The notes: generated by a model not told the origin, from the sequence alone. A stretch of 49,617 nt of DNA from Candidatus Rokuibacteriota bacterium (GCA_016200085.1 JACQFL010000010.1:1-49617); one strand, 5' to 3'. Counted from the stretch's first letter, positions 17,443 through 26,182 are shown. Numbers and translations: made by a program.

Positions 17443-18423
17443 CTACTTCTTGAGCAGGCCGCCCCTGGACATCAGGTCGCGGTGCAGCTTCTCGTTCTCC
17501 TCCACCCACTTCACGTACTCGGCCCCGCTGGCGAAGGCGGGCTTCAGCGCGCCCTCGTCGACGTACTTCTTCCAGCGCGCGGTCTCCGACACCTTGCGCA
17601 GGAAGTCGACGTACCAGTCCACGGCGTCCTTGGGCATGGCGGGCGGACCGAAGAGGCCGCGCAGCATCAGGTAGTGGAGGTCGGCGCCGAGCGCCTCTTT
17701 CACGGTCGGGATGTCCTTCCATTCCGGCGCGCTCAGGCGCTCGGTGTCGAAGACGGCCAGGGGCCGCACCCGGCCCGCCTTCCAGTGGCTCACGCACTCG
17801 ATCGGGTTGTTGACGGTGGAGTCCACGTGCGTGCCCACGAGGTTGACGCACACCTCGCCGCCGCCCTTGAAGGGGACGTAGATGAACTTCAGCCCGAGGG
17901 CCTGCTCGAGCTGGATCGTGAGGATCTGGTCTTCCTGGGCCGAGCCCGTACCCCCCATCTTCATCCCGCCCGGCTTCGCCTTCACCGCCGCCACGTACTC
18001 CTTGGCGGTCTTGTAGGGCGTCTCGGCGTTCACCCAGAGAATGAACTCGTCGAGCGCCATGCGCGCGACCGGGGTGAGGTCCTTCCAGTTGAACGGGACG
18101 CCGGTGTGCAGCGGCGTGGTGAACAGGTTCGAGAGCGTGATGACCAGCGTGTGGGCGTCGCCCTTCTTGCCCTTGACGTAGAGGAAGCCCTCGGCGCCGG
18201 CGCCACCCGACTTGTTCACCACGATCACCGGGCGTGGCGAGAGCTTGGACTCGTCGGCGATGCCTGCGATCAGGCGCGCCATCTGATCGGCGCCGCCGCC
18301 GGTCCCGGCCGGGACAACGATCTCGATGGCCTTGGTGGGCTCCCAGGCCGCGAGAGCCGGCCCGGCGGCAAGAAGTATCGGGACGAGCAGCGATACTGCA
18401 TACGCGCGCGACAGTGGTCGCAT
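17443..18423 (-). CDS. Tripartite tricarboxylate transporter substrate-binding protein TctC
   Basis: A periplasmic Bug-family binding protein of 326 residues. The start at 18423 (MRPLSRAYAVSL) has a GAGGAGG ribosome site and gives a clear signal peptide with a cleavage site after AGPALA (about residue 25). The mature protein starts WEPTKAIEIVVPAGTGGGADQMARLIAG, the typical Bug entry motif, and later has the GSAQEDQILT and VPFKGGGE ligand-contact regions. It is the first gene of the operon and lies just after the terminator of the oxidoreductase operon. Confidence 0.94.
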   Translation of the reverse strand: MRPLSRAYAVSLLVPILLAAGPALAAWEPTKAIEIVVPAGTGGGADQMARLIAGIADESKLSPRPVIVVNKSGGAGAEGFLYVKGKKGDAHTLVITLSNLFTTPLHTGVPFNWKDLTPVARMALDEFILWVNAETPYKTAKEYVAAVKAKPGGMKMGGTGSAQEDQILTIQLEQALGLKFIYVPFKGGGEVCVNLVGTHVDSTVNNPIECVSHWKAGRVRPLAVFDTERLSAPEWKDIPTVKEALGADLHYLMLRGLFGPPAMPKDAVDWYVDFLRKVSETARWKKYVDEGALKPAFASGAEYVKWVEENEKLHRDLMSRGGLLKK

Positions 18424-18481
18424 GGCGTTCCTCCTCGATACGACGTGGTCGAAGGGCGTCGTCCCGGGAACGTGGTTGCAC

Positions 18482-18512
18482 AAAAAATGGGGCCAGCCGG
18501 CGCGCTGGCCCC
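18482..18512 (-). terminator. Intrinsic terminator of 2-oxoacid oxidoreductase operon
   Basis: On the minus strand GGGGCCAGC, a 6-base loop and GCTGGCCCC (18512-18489) form a 9-bp GC stem followed by ATTTTTT. It lies 41 bases after the beta-subunit stop and 59 bases before the TctC ATG, so it separates the two minus-strand operons. Confidence 0.9.
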
Positions 18513-18553
18513 ACGCGCAGTTGCCACAAACGACCCGGACCGGGAGTTCCCGG

Positions 18554-19579
18554 CTACTTGACCTCCAGGGCGGCCTTCGCCCGGTCGAGCCGGCGGAAGG
18601 GTACCACGGCCGGGATCTCCCACTGCCACATCTCGTCGACCTTCGCCTGGAAGTACGCGAGGTCTTCCTCGGTGAAGTGGGCGAAGCGCCCCTGCTTCAG
18701 GAGGTACTCGCGCACGGGCTTGCGCGGCCGGCCCTCGACGATCGACTTGGTCTTGCCATAGTACTTCACCTGCCCGTCCTCGACCTCGTAGAGCGGGAAC
18801 ACCCCGGTCTCGATGGCCAGCTCGCCCAGCTCGTGCGAGAGCATGGGGTCGTAGTCCCAGCCCTTGGGGCACGGATCGAGCGAGTGGATGAAGGTCGGCC
18901 CGCCGATGGTCAGCGCGCGCCGGACCTTGTTCATCATGTCGACGGCGAAGGAGGCGCACACCGTGGCCACGTACCGGCACTCGGGATGGCCGGCGGCCAT
19001 CATGCCCGCCATGTTCTTCTTCCAGCGCGTGTGGATGATCCGCTTGGCCTTGCCGGGCGGGCTGAACGTCGTGTGCGCGCCATACGGGGTCATGCCCGAG
19101 AGCTGGATGTCGGTGTTGGCGTACGACTCGTTGTCGTAGAGCAGGATCAGCGAGTTGTACTCCTTGTGGGTGAGCGTCGCGGAGATCGCGCCGATTCCCA
19201 TATCGGCGCCGCCGCCGTCGCCGCAGAAGGCGATCACGTTGATGGGCTCGGCTTTCATCTTCCCTTTTCGCATCAGGGACTTCAGTCCGGCCGCGGTGCC
19301 GAGCGCAGCCGAACCCGACGATCCCAATTGGGTGTGCATCCACGGCACCACCCACGGCGTGGTGTAGTACGTCGTGTTCGCGACGTACATGCAGCCCGTC
19401 GACCCGAGCACGATCGTGCGGGGACCGGCCGCCTTCACCATGAGCTTCATGACCAGCGCCGACTCGCAGCCCTGGCACGTCCGGTGCCCGGAGGTGAAGT
19501 ACTCCTCCATGGTCACCCGCTTGATGCCGCGGAAGGGCTCGAGGACCTGCGTGGCGTTCGGGAACGTCGTCTCAGCCAT
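18554..19579 (-). CDS. 2-oxoacid:ferredoxin oxidoreductase beta subunit (oxalate oxidoreductase-like)
   Basis: The thiamine-diphosphate subunit, 341 residues. The ThDP/Mg motif is FCGDGGGADMGIGAI followed by LLYDNESYANTD. Cysteines suited to the proximal [4Fe-4S] cluster are in TCQGCESALV, in GSTGCMYVANT and in SLDPCPKGWDYD. It follows the alpha subunit by 9 bases and ends at a strong terminator. By itself it would be called pyruvate:ferredoxin oxidoreductase beta; the alpha-subunit signature shifts the preferred substrate towards oxalate. The product of an oxalate enzyme would be CO2 plus reduced ferredoxin, without CoA. Confidence 0.85.
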   Translation of the reverse strand: MAETTFPNATQVLEPFRGIKRVTMEEYFTSGHRTCQGCESALVMKLMVKAAGPRTIVLGSTGCMYVANTTYYTTPWVVPWMHTQLGSSGSAALGTAAGLKSLMRKGKMKAEPINVIAFCGDGGGADMGIGAISATLTHKEYNSLILLYDNESYANTDIQLSGMTPYGAHTTFSPPGKAKRIIHTRWKKNMAGMMAAGHPECRYVATVCASFAVDMMNKVRRALTIGGPTFIHSLDPCPKGWDYDPMLSHELGELAIETGVFPLYEVEDGQVKYYGKTKSIVEGRPRKPVREYLLKQGRFAHFTEEDLAYFQAKVDEMWQWEIPAVVPFRRLDRAKAALEVK

Positions 19580-19588
19580 GTCGCTCTC

Positions 19589-20815
19589 CTATTCGCGGAC
19601 GCCGAGCCAGTGGGTCTGGACGTCGGACTTGCCGCTGGCCGCCGCCGCGAAGCACATCTCGGTCACCTTGTGCACGTCCTCGAGCGTCACCTCGCGCCCG
19701 CCCAGCCCGCCGGTGAAGGACACCAGCGGGGGACGGGTGGCGGCGTTGTACATCGCGGCGCGGACCTCGTTGGCCACCACGCCGGAGCCGAAGGGGGACC
19801 CGAAGGAATAGTCTCGATCGATCACTCCGATCGCATGGGCTTTCGAGAGGGCTGCGACCAGGCGATCCGTCGGAAACGGTCTGAACCAGCGCAGCCGCAC
19901 CAGCCCGACTTTCTTGCCCTTGGCGCGCATCTCGCGGATGGCCACCTTGAGGGGGAGCGAGATCGTCCCCATGCCGATGAGGATGACGTCGGCGTCCTCG
20001 GTCATGTACTCCTCGAACCACGGGTTCTCGGGCCCGCGGCCGAACACCCGGCGGAAGTCGGTGTACGCCTCCTCGATGACGGTGGTGGCGCGCTTCATCG
20101 CCTCGTTGGTCTGGCGGCGGATCTCGATGACCCAGTCCTCGTTGACCTGCGGGGCCACCGTGATCGGGTTGTCGGGATGGAGCTGCAGGTCGCCGCGGTC
20201 GTAGCGCGGCAGGAACCGGTCGACCTTCTCCTTCGGCGGCACCATGGTGATCGCCTGGGAGTGGGTCAGGAACGCGCCATCGGCCGAGATGGCCAGGGGC
20301 AGGAAGACCCGCCGGTCCTCGGCCACCCGGTAGGCGATGAGCGTGGTGTCGAGCGCCTCCTGGGAGGTGTCGATCCAGCAGAGCATCCAGCCCAGGTCGC
20401 GCACGAAGAGCGCGTCGTTGTGCTCGACGCCGAAGGCCCCCGGGTCGTCGAGGGCGCGGTTGCCGACCAGCGCCACCATCGGCACGCGCAGCGACGGGGT
20501 CACCACCAAGCACTCCATGGCGTAGGCCCAGCCCACGCCCGAGGAGCCGCAGAACACGCGCGCGTTCACCATGGACGCGTGCTTGACGATCTCGAACTGG
20601 CTGTGCTCGCCCTCGGCCACGATGTACTCGGCCTGCAGCTGGCCCCCCGAGATCTTCTTGGCGATCGCCTGCATCACCGTGTCGTACGGCCGGATCGGGT
20701 ACGCGGTGACCACGTCGATGTCCGCCAGCGTGAGGGCCTCGGCCACCGCCTCGCTGCCGGAGATGAGGAGCTCCTTGTCTTCCGCGGCCTGGGCCGCCTT
20801 CGTCTCGACTGCCAT
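19589..20815 (-). CDS. 2-oxoacid:ferredoxin oxidoreductase alpha subunit, YPIRP (oxalate) type
   Basis: A 408-residue alpha subunit. Pyruvate enzymes have YPITP near the N-terminus, where the Thr contacts pyruvate; here it is YPIRP (R42). Exactly 78 residues on is GNR (R120), followed by ALDDPGAF, placing Asp at +3 (D123) and Phe at +8 (F128). In my recollection of the Moorella thermoacetica oxalate oxidoreductase structure, Arg31, Arg109, Asp112 and Phe117 form the oxalate site and switch loop, and these four positions match with identical spacing. I infer an oxalate-type enzyme. The gene order gamma-delta, alpha, beta also agrees. Confidence 0.85.
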   Translation of the reverse strand: MAVETKAAQAAEDKELLISGSEAVAEALTLADIDVVTAYPIRPYDTVMQAIAKKISGGQLQAEYIVAEGEHSQFEIVKHASMVNARVFCGSSGVGWAYAMECLVVTPSLRVPMVALVGNRALDDPGAFGVEHNDALFVRDLGWMLCWIDTSQEALDTTLIAYRVAEDRRVFLPLAISADGAFLTHSQAITMVPPKEKVDRFLPRYDRGDLQLHPDNPITVAPQVNEDWVIEIRRQTNEAMKRATTVIEEAYTDFRRVFGRGPENPWFEEYMTEDADVILIGMGTISLPLKVAIREMRAKGKKVGLVRLRWFRPFPTDRLVAALSKAHAIGVIDRDYSFGSPFGSGVVANEVRAAMYNAATRPPLVSFTGGLGGREVTLEDVHKVTEMCFAAAASGKSDVQTHWLGVRE

Positions 20816-20831
20816 CGCGTTCTCTCCCTCG

Positions 20832-20922
20832 TTGAAGCTGGGGGGCTCCGGGCGCCCCCCAGACCCCCCGCCGCTCGGAGCGCCCCGGGGAACCCGTGAC
20901 GCTCCTCGATACCTCGACGCGC
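20832..20922 (+). repeat. Dispersed two-hairpin repeat, family A copy 1
   Basis: Shares a 37-base identical run with copy 2 at 32.5 kb, starting TTGAAGCTGGGGGGCTCCGG. Hairpin 1 is GGGGGGC/GCCCCCC; hairpin 2 is GGAGCG/CGCTCC with a variable centre, followed by TCGAT and CTCGACGCGC. It lies in the 108-base gap between the gamma-delta and alpha genes of the oxidoreductase operon. Confidence 0.85.
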
Positions 20923-20923
20923 G

Positions 20924-22132
20924 CTACACCGTCTTGTGCTGGGCGTTCTCGCCCGGGATGCCGGCCGTGATCGCCTGGCCGCCCGCGTCGAGCTCGGACT
21001 TGAGTTCCTCCTCGTACTGGCCCCGGAAGCGGAAGCCGTGCGAGCGCACGGTGGCCTGCGTGTTCGAGATCTTGTCGATCATCCAGGTCCGGTAGGCGTC
21101 CTTGTCCTGGCGCCAGGCGTCCCACTGGCTGGCGTTGTCATCGAAGACCGACTCGTTCACCATCGTGATGCACTTCTCGACCGGGCACACCGCCTCGCAC
21201 ACCCCGCAGCCGCAGCACGACTCCATGTTCGCGTCGAAGGTGCCGTCGGGCATGACGTCGAAGCAGGAGTCCGGGCAGGAGATCCAGCAGAGGTTGCACT
21301 TCACGCAGGTGTCGAAGTCGATCACCGGGCGCATCGTGCGCGTCGAGAACTTCTTGAAGTACGGGTTGCGCTCCGGCACGTAGCCCTTGCCGCCTTCCTT
21401 GGGCTTGCCGAGGGGGATGGCCGGGATGCTGACGCCCTCGCGCATCTCCCACCAGCGCGGCAGCTCGAAGGAATACGGGGTCTCGGGGTTGCCCTCCCCC
21501 GCCTCGATCTCGCGCGATTCGAGCCGGTCGTACGCCTTGCGCGCCGAGGCGACCTTGAGGTCGGAGCCCCACTCCATCTCCGAGACGGCCTGGCAGACGG
21601 CGTCGAGGGAAAGAAACGCGGGAACGATCTTCGCGAGCGCGCCGAGGATCCGCACTTCGGTGTGATCTTCCTTGTACACCCAGAGCCCCGAGAAGGAGGC
21701 CCTGGCCCGGATCAGCGCCATCGTAAACGGCGTGTCCTTGCGGTGGATGTCCCTCAGGATGTCGCCGTAGGGCTGGAGCGACGTGATGAGCAGCGTGCCG
21801 CCGGGCACGATCAGCCGGTTGAGCGGCTGCAGCCCGTACCAGGCCCAGGACTCGACGCCCTTGGCCAGCGTGTCGTCCACGCAGATCGTGACGTCCACGT
21901 GCTTGGGCTCGTAGCGCGCCATGTTCTGCTCGAGCTCTTCCTTGGTGTCCGCGACGATGGCGAAGTCCTTCGCCGGGATCCCGTTCCGTTGCGGGCTGTC
22001 CCCGTAACGCCCGAACGCGATCCCCCACCGGCCCGACTTGCGTGCCGAGAGCACGATGCCGCGCACGATGCGGGCGGCGAGGTTCTTCTGGAAGATGCCG
22101 CGGTAGACGATCTCGGCCGTGAACGCTGCCAT
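20924..22132 (-). CDS. 2-oxoacid:ferredoxin oxidoreductase fused gamma-delta subunit
   Basis: 402 residues: an N-terminal gamma domain (about 1-200) fused through a Trp/Pro-rich linker to a C-terminal 2[4Fe-4S] ferredoxin (delta) domain. The clusters are C276-C279-C282-C286 (CVKCNLCWISCP) and C306-C309-C312-C316 (CCGCGVCEAVCP). The delta domain passes electrons from the ThDP site to ferredoxin. Oddly, the gamma domain lacks the usual GRGGQG loop: VYRGIFQKNLAARIV stands in its place, although the following fold (AFGRYGDSPQRNGIPAKDF) is recognisable. It is the first gene of the operon, downstream of a TTGACA box and a FadR-like palindrome. Confidence 0.85.
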   Translation of the reverse strand: MAAFTAEIVYRGIFQKNLAARIVRGIVLSARKSGRWGIAFGRYGDSPQRNGIPAKDFAIVADTKEELEQNMARYEPKHVDVTICVDDTLAKGVESWAWYGLQPLNRLIVPGGTLLITSLQPYGDILRDIHRKDTPFTMALIRARASFSGLWVYKEDHTEVRILGALAKIVPAFLSLDAVCQAVSEMEWGSDLKVASARKAYDRLESREIEAGEGNPETPYSFELPRWWEMREGVSIPAIPLGKPKEGGKGYVPERNPYFKKFSTRTMRPVIDFDTCVKCNLCWISCPDSCFDVMPDGTFDANMESCCGCGVCEAVCPVEKCITMVNESVFDDNASQWDAWRQDKDAYRTWMIDKISNTQATVRSHGFRFRGQYEEELKSELDAGGQAITAGIPGENAQHKTV

Positions 22133-22205
22133 CCGCTTCCTCCTGCGGGGGACCCGAGAGCGACGGCTCAGCCCGGGACGGGCGTCTGATCCTGTCGTGG
22201 TCCGG

Positions 22206-22216
22206 TGGTCTGACCA
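22206..22216. promoter_or_regulatory. FadR-type GntR operator candidate
   Basis: TGGTCTGACCA is a perfect 11-base palindrome (TGGTC-T-GACCA) equal to the core of operators bound by FadR-group GntR regulators. It lies at the expected start point of the oxidoreductase operon, 25 bases downstream of the TTGACA box, where a repressor would block initiation. A FadR-type regulator is encoded 7.5 kb away at 13953-14702. Confidence 0.5.
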
Positions 22217-22241
22217 GAGGATGCCCGAACGGCCGGCCGGC

Positions 22242-22247
22242 TGTCAA
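22242..22247 (-). promoter_or_regulatory. Candidate -35 box of oxidoreductase operon
   Basis: Perfect minus-strand TTGACA. At 17-18 bases spacing the -10 would be GCATCC or CATCCT (about 22224-22218), a poor match, so the promoter may need an activator or a different sigma factor. It is 110 bases upstream of the gamma-delta ATG. Confidence 0.35.
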
Positions 22248-22266
22248 GCCAGACCATATTTCAAGG

Positions 22267-22908
22267 TCAGGCCGGCGGTCGGCTCGCGGTGCCGAGCGCG
22301 GCGTCCAGCGTCCACTGCAGGGCCTCGGCGGCGCGGGCGTCGGTCGGCCGGCCCCGCCGGCGCAGCTCTTCGATGATGCGACGCCGCGATTCGGGCGGAC
22401 GGTTCTGCGCGAGCTTGAACTTCACCCGGCGGCGCACGACGCCCAGGCGCACCGCCGCCAGCTGCTCGAGCGCGCCGCGATAGAGGGGGTCGTCGATGGC
22501 CAGACGGCGGAAGCCGCCCTCCGGCTGGTAGCGCGCGAGCAGCTTCTCCTGCTGGGCGGCCACCGCGGCCGGCTCTTCGGCGATCGTCGCCTCGCAGTCG
22601 AACATGACCGTGCGGTGATACGCGGTGGCGGAGCCGCCGTACTCGGCGTGCACCCAGTAGGACGGGATGACGCCGAGCACCTCGTCGACCTCGAAGAGGC
22701 ACCGGGGATAGCGCTCGAGGTCGGCGATCTGCTCGTCGGCGCGCACGAGGTGGAGCTCCACCGCCCCGGGCCCGGTCACGAACGGGTAGAGGCCGATGTG
22801 CGGTTGGCCCTCGGCGCCGATGGTCACGAGCCGGCCGAGCTCCTGGGCCTGGACGAACCGCTCCACCTCGTCGTCGGGCACGGCGGTGTAGTACTCGTGG
22901 AAGATCAC
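22267..22908 (-). CDS. FMN-binding split-barrel protein (PNPOx-like)
   Basis: 213 residues from the GTG at 22908 ([14 protein letters not shown]), which overlaps the pdxT stop (GTGA). The N-terminal half reads as a pyridoxamine 5'-phosphate oxidase-like split barrel: RLVTIGAEGQPHIGLYPFV, then ELHLVRADEQIADLERYPRCLFEVDEV. The C-terminal 70 residues are basic and helical. Paralogues bind FMN, F420 or haem. Coupling to pdxST suggests a role in B6 vitamer metabolism, but canonical PdxH residues cannot be confirmed by eye and a PaiB-like function is an alternative. Confidence 0.7.
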   Translation of the reverse strand: MIFHEYYTAVPDDEVERFVQAQELGRLVTIGAEGQPHIGLYPFVTGPGAVELHLVRADEQIADLERYPRCLFEVDEVLGVIPSYWVHAEYGGSATAYHRTVMFDCEATIAEEPAAVAAQQEKLLARYQPEGGFRRLAIDDPLYRGALEQLAAVRLGVVRRRVKFKLAQNRPPESRRRIIEELRRRGRPTDARAAEALQWTLDAALGTASRPPA

Positions 22909-23489
22909 GGCGATGTCGCCTCCGCCACCATCCTGCAGAAGTACGCGTGGATCGTCGCATCGTCGGTGAGCTCGGGGTGGAACGCCGCCACCAGCACGCT
23001 GCCCTCGCGGGCGAGCACCGGGGCGCCCTGGTGGCGCGCCAGCACCTCGACCGACGGCCCCGCGGCGAGGATGCGCGGGGCGCGGATGAAGATCATGGTC
23101 AGGGGGTGCGCGGCGCCGTCGAGCGTCGCCGTGCCCTGCGTCTCGAACGATTCCCGCTGCCGGCCGTAGGCGTTGCGCTCGACCGCGACGTCGATGAAGC
23201 CAAGGGAGAACTGCTCCGGGTTGGCGACCTCCCGGGCGAGCAGGATGAGCCCGGCGCACGTGCCGAAGATCGGCTTGCCTTCGGCGTGGAACTTCTCCAG
23301 GGCCGCCACGAAGCCCCACTCGTGCATGAGCTTGAGCAGGGTGGTGCTCTCGCCGCCCGGCATGATCAGCCCGTCGACGCCGGCGAGCTGGGCGGGCATG
23401 CGCACCTCCACCGCCTCGGCGCCGCATCGCGCGAGCGCCGCGGCGTGGAGGGCGAAGTCGCCCTGGAGCGCGAGGACGCCGATCTTCAC
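22905..23489 (-). CDS. pdxT: Pyridoxal 5'-phosphate synthase glutaminase subunit PdxT
   Basis: PdxT hydrolyses glutamine and channels ammonia to PdxS. The GTG at 23489 ([19 protein letters not shown]) overlaps the pdxS stop (GTGA); length 194 residues. The class I glutaminase motifs are [13 protein letters not shown], the nucleophile in [11 protein letters not shown] and the His-Glu pair in [10 protein letters not shown]. All catalytic residues are present. Confidence 0.96.
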   Translation of the reverse strand: MKIGVLALQGDFALHAAALARCGAEAVEVRMPAQLAGVDGLIMPGGESTTLLKLMHEWGFVAALEKFHAEGKPIFGTCAGLILLAREVANPEQFSLGFIDVAVERNAYGRQRESFETQGTATLDGAAHPLTMIFIRAPRILAAGPSVEVLARHQGAPVLAREGSVLVAAFHPELTDDATIHAYFCRMVAEATSP

Positions 23490-24382
23490 CAGCCGCGCGT
23501 CTGCAGGAGATCCTTCTCGGCCATCTTCGAGGTCTCCAGCCCGGGCATCGCCTCGCCGAGCTCCTCGCTGACCCGGGCCAGCACGTCGGGGTCCTTGAAG
23601 TGGGTCGTGGCCTGGACGATGGCCTTGGCGCGCTTCGGCGGATCGCTCGACTTGAAGATCCCGGAGCCGACGAAGACGGCCTCGGCGCCGAGCTGCATCA
23701 TGAGGGCGGCGTCGGCGGGCGTGGCGATGCCGCCCGCGGAGAAGTTCGGCACGGGCAGCCGGCCGTGCTTCGACACCCAGCGGAGGATGTCGTAAGGCGC
23801 GCCGAGGTTCTTGGCCTCGGTCATCAGCTCCTCGGGGTTGAGCAGGGTCAGCCGCTTGATCCCGCCCGTGAGCGCGCGCATGTGGCGGACGGCCTCGACG
23901 ATGTTGCCCGAGCCGGCCTCGCCCTTGGTGCGGATCATGGCCGCGCCCTCGCCGATGCGCCGCAGCGCCTCGCCGAGGTCGCGCGCGCCGCACACGAACG
24001 GCACGCTGAAGGCGAACTTGTCGATGTGGAAGTGCTCGTCGGCCGGGGTGAGGACCTCCGACTCGTCGATGAAGTCGATGGCGAGCGCCTGGAGGATCTG
24101 CGCCTCCACGAAGTGGCCGATGCGCGCCTTGGCCATGACCGGGATGGTGACGGCCTTCTGGATCTCGCGGATCTTCTTCACCGGCGACATCCGCGCCACC
24201 CCGCCGTCCCGCCGGATGTCCGAGGGGACGCGCTCCAGCGCCATGACCGACGTCGCGCCGGCGTCCTCGGCGATCTTCGCCTGCTCGGCGTTGGTGACGT
24301 CCATGACCACGCCGCCCTTGAGCATCTCGGCGAGCGCGATGTGCTTCTTGTCCGCGATCCTCAGCCCGTTGTCCTCTGCCAT
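23486..24382 (-). CDS. pdxS: Pyridoxal 5'-phosphate synthase lyase subunit PdxS
   Basis: PdxS builds pyridoxal 5'-phosphate from ribose 5-phosphate, glyceraldehyde 3-phosphate and ammonia. The start at 24382 ([14 protein letters not shown]) has a GGGAGGAGG ribosome site. The 298-residue protein shows the highly conserved blocks [52 protein letters not shown] and FVGSGIFKS. It lies 58 bases after the MocR-type regulator on the same strand. Confidence 0.97.
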   Translation of the reverse strand: MAEDNGLRIADKKHIALAEMLKGGVVMDVTNAEQAKIAEDAGATSVMALERVPSDIRRDGGVARMSPVKKIREIQKAVTIPVMAKARIGHFVEAQILQALAIDFIDESEVLTPADEHFHIDKFAFSVPFVCGARDLGEALRRIGEGAAMIRTKGEAGSGNIVEAVRHMRALTGGIKRLTLLNPEELMTEAKNLGAPYDILRWVSKHGRLPVPNFSAGGIATPADAALMMQLGAEAVFVGSGIFKSSDPPKRAKAIVQATTHFKDPDVLARVSEELGEAMPGLETSKMAEKDLLQTRGW

Positions 24383-24440
24383 GTCGGCCTCCTCCCGGTT
24401 CACGTCCAGGGTCGAATGCTCTCCGGTCGAGCCACCAGCG

Positions 24441-25958
24441 TCACACCAGCGGCACCGCGAGGTCTTCCTCGCGCGGGACGCGCGCGGGCTCCTTCAGCGA
24501 TGCGCGGATCGTGTCGGCGAGACGGTGCACCCCCTCCTCGATGCGCGCGGCGGGCAGCGCCGAGAACGACAGGCGCAGGGTCCGGTCACCCGAGCCGTCG
24601 ACGAAGAAGGCGGTCCCGGGCGTGAACGTCACCCCGCGCGCGGCGGCGCGGGGCAGCAAGGCCGCGGCGCTCAGCCGGGACGGCAGGGTCAGCAGCAGCG
24701 AGAAGCCCGCCTCCGGCTCGGTCCACGTGACGCCCTCGGGCATCCACCGCCCGAGCGCGCCGAGCAGCAGCCCCCGCCGCCGCCCGTAGGCGCGTGCGGC
24801 GCGGACGGCGTGGCGGTCCAGCAGCCGCCCCTCGCAGAAGCGGTGGACGGCGGCCTGGATGAGCGCGCTGGTGTGGATGTCGGCGAGCTGCTTGGCCTCC
24901 CGCAGCCGCTCCAGCACCGGCGGCGGCGCGACCAGCCAGCCGATGCGCAGCCCGGGGAAGAGCACCTTCGAGAAGGTACCGATGTAGATGACGATCCCGG
25001 CGCGGTCCTGGGCCTTGAGCGGCACGGGCCGCCGCGCCCCGTACGCGAGGCTGGGATCGAAGCCGTCCTCGATGATCGGCATCCCGCGCCGCGCGGCGGC
25101 GTCGAGCAGCCCGCGGCGCCGCTCCGGGCTCATCGCGAGCCCCGTCGGGTTGTGCGCGCTGGGCTGGCAGTAGAAGAGCTTGGGCGCGTGCCGCTCGAGC
25201 AGCCGCTCGAAGACGTCCACGCGCGGGCCGTCGGCGTCCCACGGCACCGGCAGCAGCTCGGCGCCGAACGCGCGGAAGACCTGCAGGGCGCGTGGATAGG
25301 TCGGCTGCTCGATGGCCACGGCGTCCCCCGGATCCACGAGGGTCCGCGCGATCAGGTCGAAGCCCTGCTGCGAGCCGTTGACGATGAGGATGTCCTCGGC
25401 GCGGGCCTCCAGCCCGAAGCGCAGCAGGTAGGTCGAGAGGTACCGGCGGAGCGGCGGGTAGCCCGCGACGGGATAGTACTGGAGCAGCGAGGCGCCCTCG
25501 TCCCGCACCACGCGATTGAGGACCCGGCGGAACGCGTCGGTCGGGAACAGGCCGCTGTCCGGCGCGCCGCCCGCGAACGAGATCCCGCCGCTCGGCTCCA
25601 CCACGTCGTGGCGCGGGCGGCCCGCGTCGGCGCGCACGGTGCGCGCGCTGCGCGAGAACAGGGCGGACCAGTCGATGGGGGCGGGCTCCACCCGCGCCGC
25701 GGCGCGCGCGGCCACCCCCGCGGGCGCCGCCGCGAACGTCCCCTGCCCCACGTGGGCGCGGGCCCACCCCGCGGCGACCAGCTCCTCGTACGCGAGCACG
25801 ACCGTGGCGCGGTTCACGCCGAGGCTGTGCGCGAGGTCGCGCGTGGCCGGCAGCTTCACGCCGTCGCCGAGCAGGCCTTCCCGGATCAGTCGCTCCAGAT
25901 GCGCCTGGATCTGCCGCGCCACGGGGATCGGCTTGTCGCGCTCGATGGGGATCTGCAC
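24441..25958 (-). CDS. MocR/PdxR family transcriptional regulator
   Basis: A 505-residue fusion of an N-terminal GntR winged helix ([38 protein letters not shown]) to a fold-type I aminotransferase-like domain. The PLP-binding Lys is in [15 protein letters not shown], with upstream [14 protein letters not shown], the Asn-Pro of SAHNPTG and a [11 protein letters not shown]sp. Such proteins sense PLP; PdxR members control pdxST. Here the regulator lies directly upstream of pdxST on the same strand, more often divergent elsewhere, so regulator and target may share a message. Confidence 0.93.
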   Translation of the reverse strand: MQIPIERDKPIPVARQIQAHLERLIREGLLGDGVKLPATRDLAHSLGVNRATVVLAYEELVAAGWARAHVGQGTFAAAPAGVAARAAARVEPAPIDWSALFSRSARTVRADAGRPRHDVVEPSGGISFAGGAPDSGLFPTDAFRRVLNRVVRDEGASLLQYYPVAGYPPLRRYLSTYLLRFGLEARAEDILIVNGSQQGFDLIARTLVDPGDAVAIEQPTYPRALQVFRAFGAELLPVPWDADGPRVDVFERLLERHAPKLFYCQPSAHNPTGLAMSPERRRGLLDAAARRGMPIIEDGFDPSLAYGARRPVPLKAQDRAGIVIYIGTFSKVLFPGLRIGWLVAPPPVLERLREAKQLADIHTSALIQAAVHRFCEGRLLDRHAVRAARAYGRRRGLLLGALGRWMPEGVTWTEPEAGFSLLLTLPSRLSAAALLPRAAARGVTFTPGTAFFVDGSGDRTLRLSFSALPAARIEEGVHRLADTIRASLKEPARVPREEDLAVPLV

Positions 25959-25976
25959 TGGTCCTCTCGCTCGACC

Positions 25977-26004
25977 ATTTTCTACCCGAAACGATCCCTG
26001 TCAA
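25977..26004 (-). promoter_or_regulatory. Promoter of mocR-pdxST
   Basis: Minus-strand perfect TTGACA (26004-25999), a 16-base spacer and GAAAAT (25982-25977, 4/6), starting about 10-15 bases before the regulator ATG. TGGTCG words occur on both sides (in GTGGTCGGCTCG upstream and ATGGTCGAGCG overlapping the start), which might be direct-repeat operator half-sites for the MocR protein. Confidence 0.5.
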
Positions 26005-26056
26005 CGGCCAATTGGGGCCTTGGCGAGCCGACCACTCGACGGGGGTCACACGGCGA

Positions 26057-26085
26057 GCGTCACCGGCGTCGGGCCCGCATATAAT
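26057..26085 (+). promoter_or_regulatory. Candidate promoter of 57-aa protein gene
   Basis: A perfect TATAAT at 26080-26085 with a poor -35 (GCGTCA at 26057-26062, 17-base spacing). It would start near 26092, about 90 bases before the small gene. Confidence 0.4.
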
Positions 26086-26182
26086 TCACCGTGCGCTCGA
26101 ACCAATGAGCACATCGCGGGCCTCGAGGACGTGAGCAAGGCGTGGAAGACCACGTGCGAGCGGGAGCACTCGCGGTGAGGCG

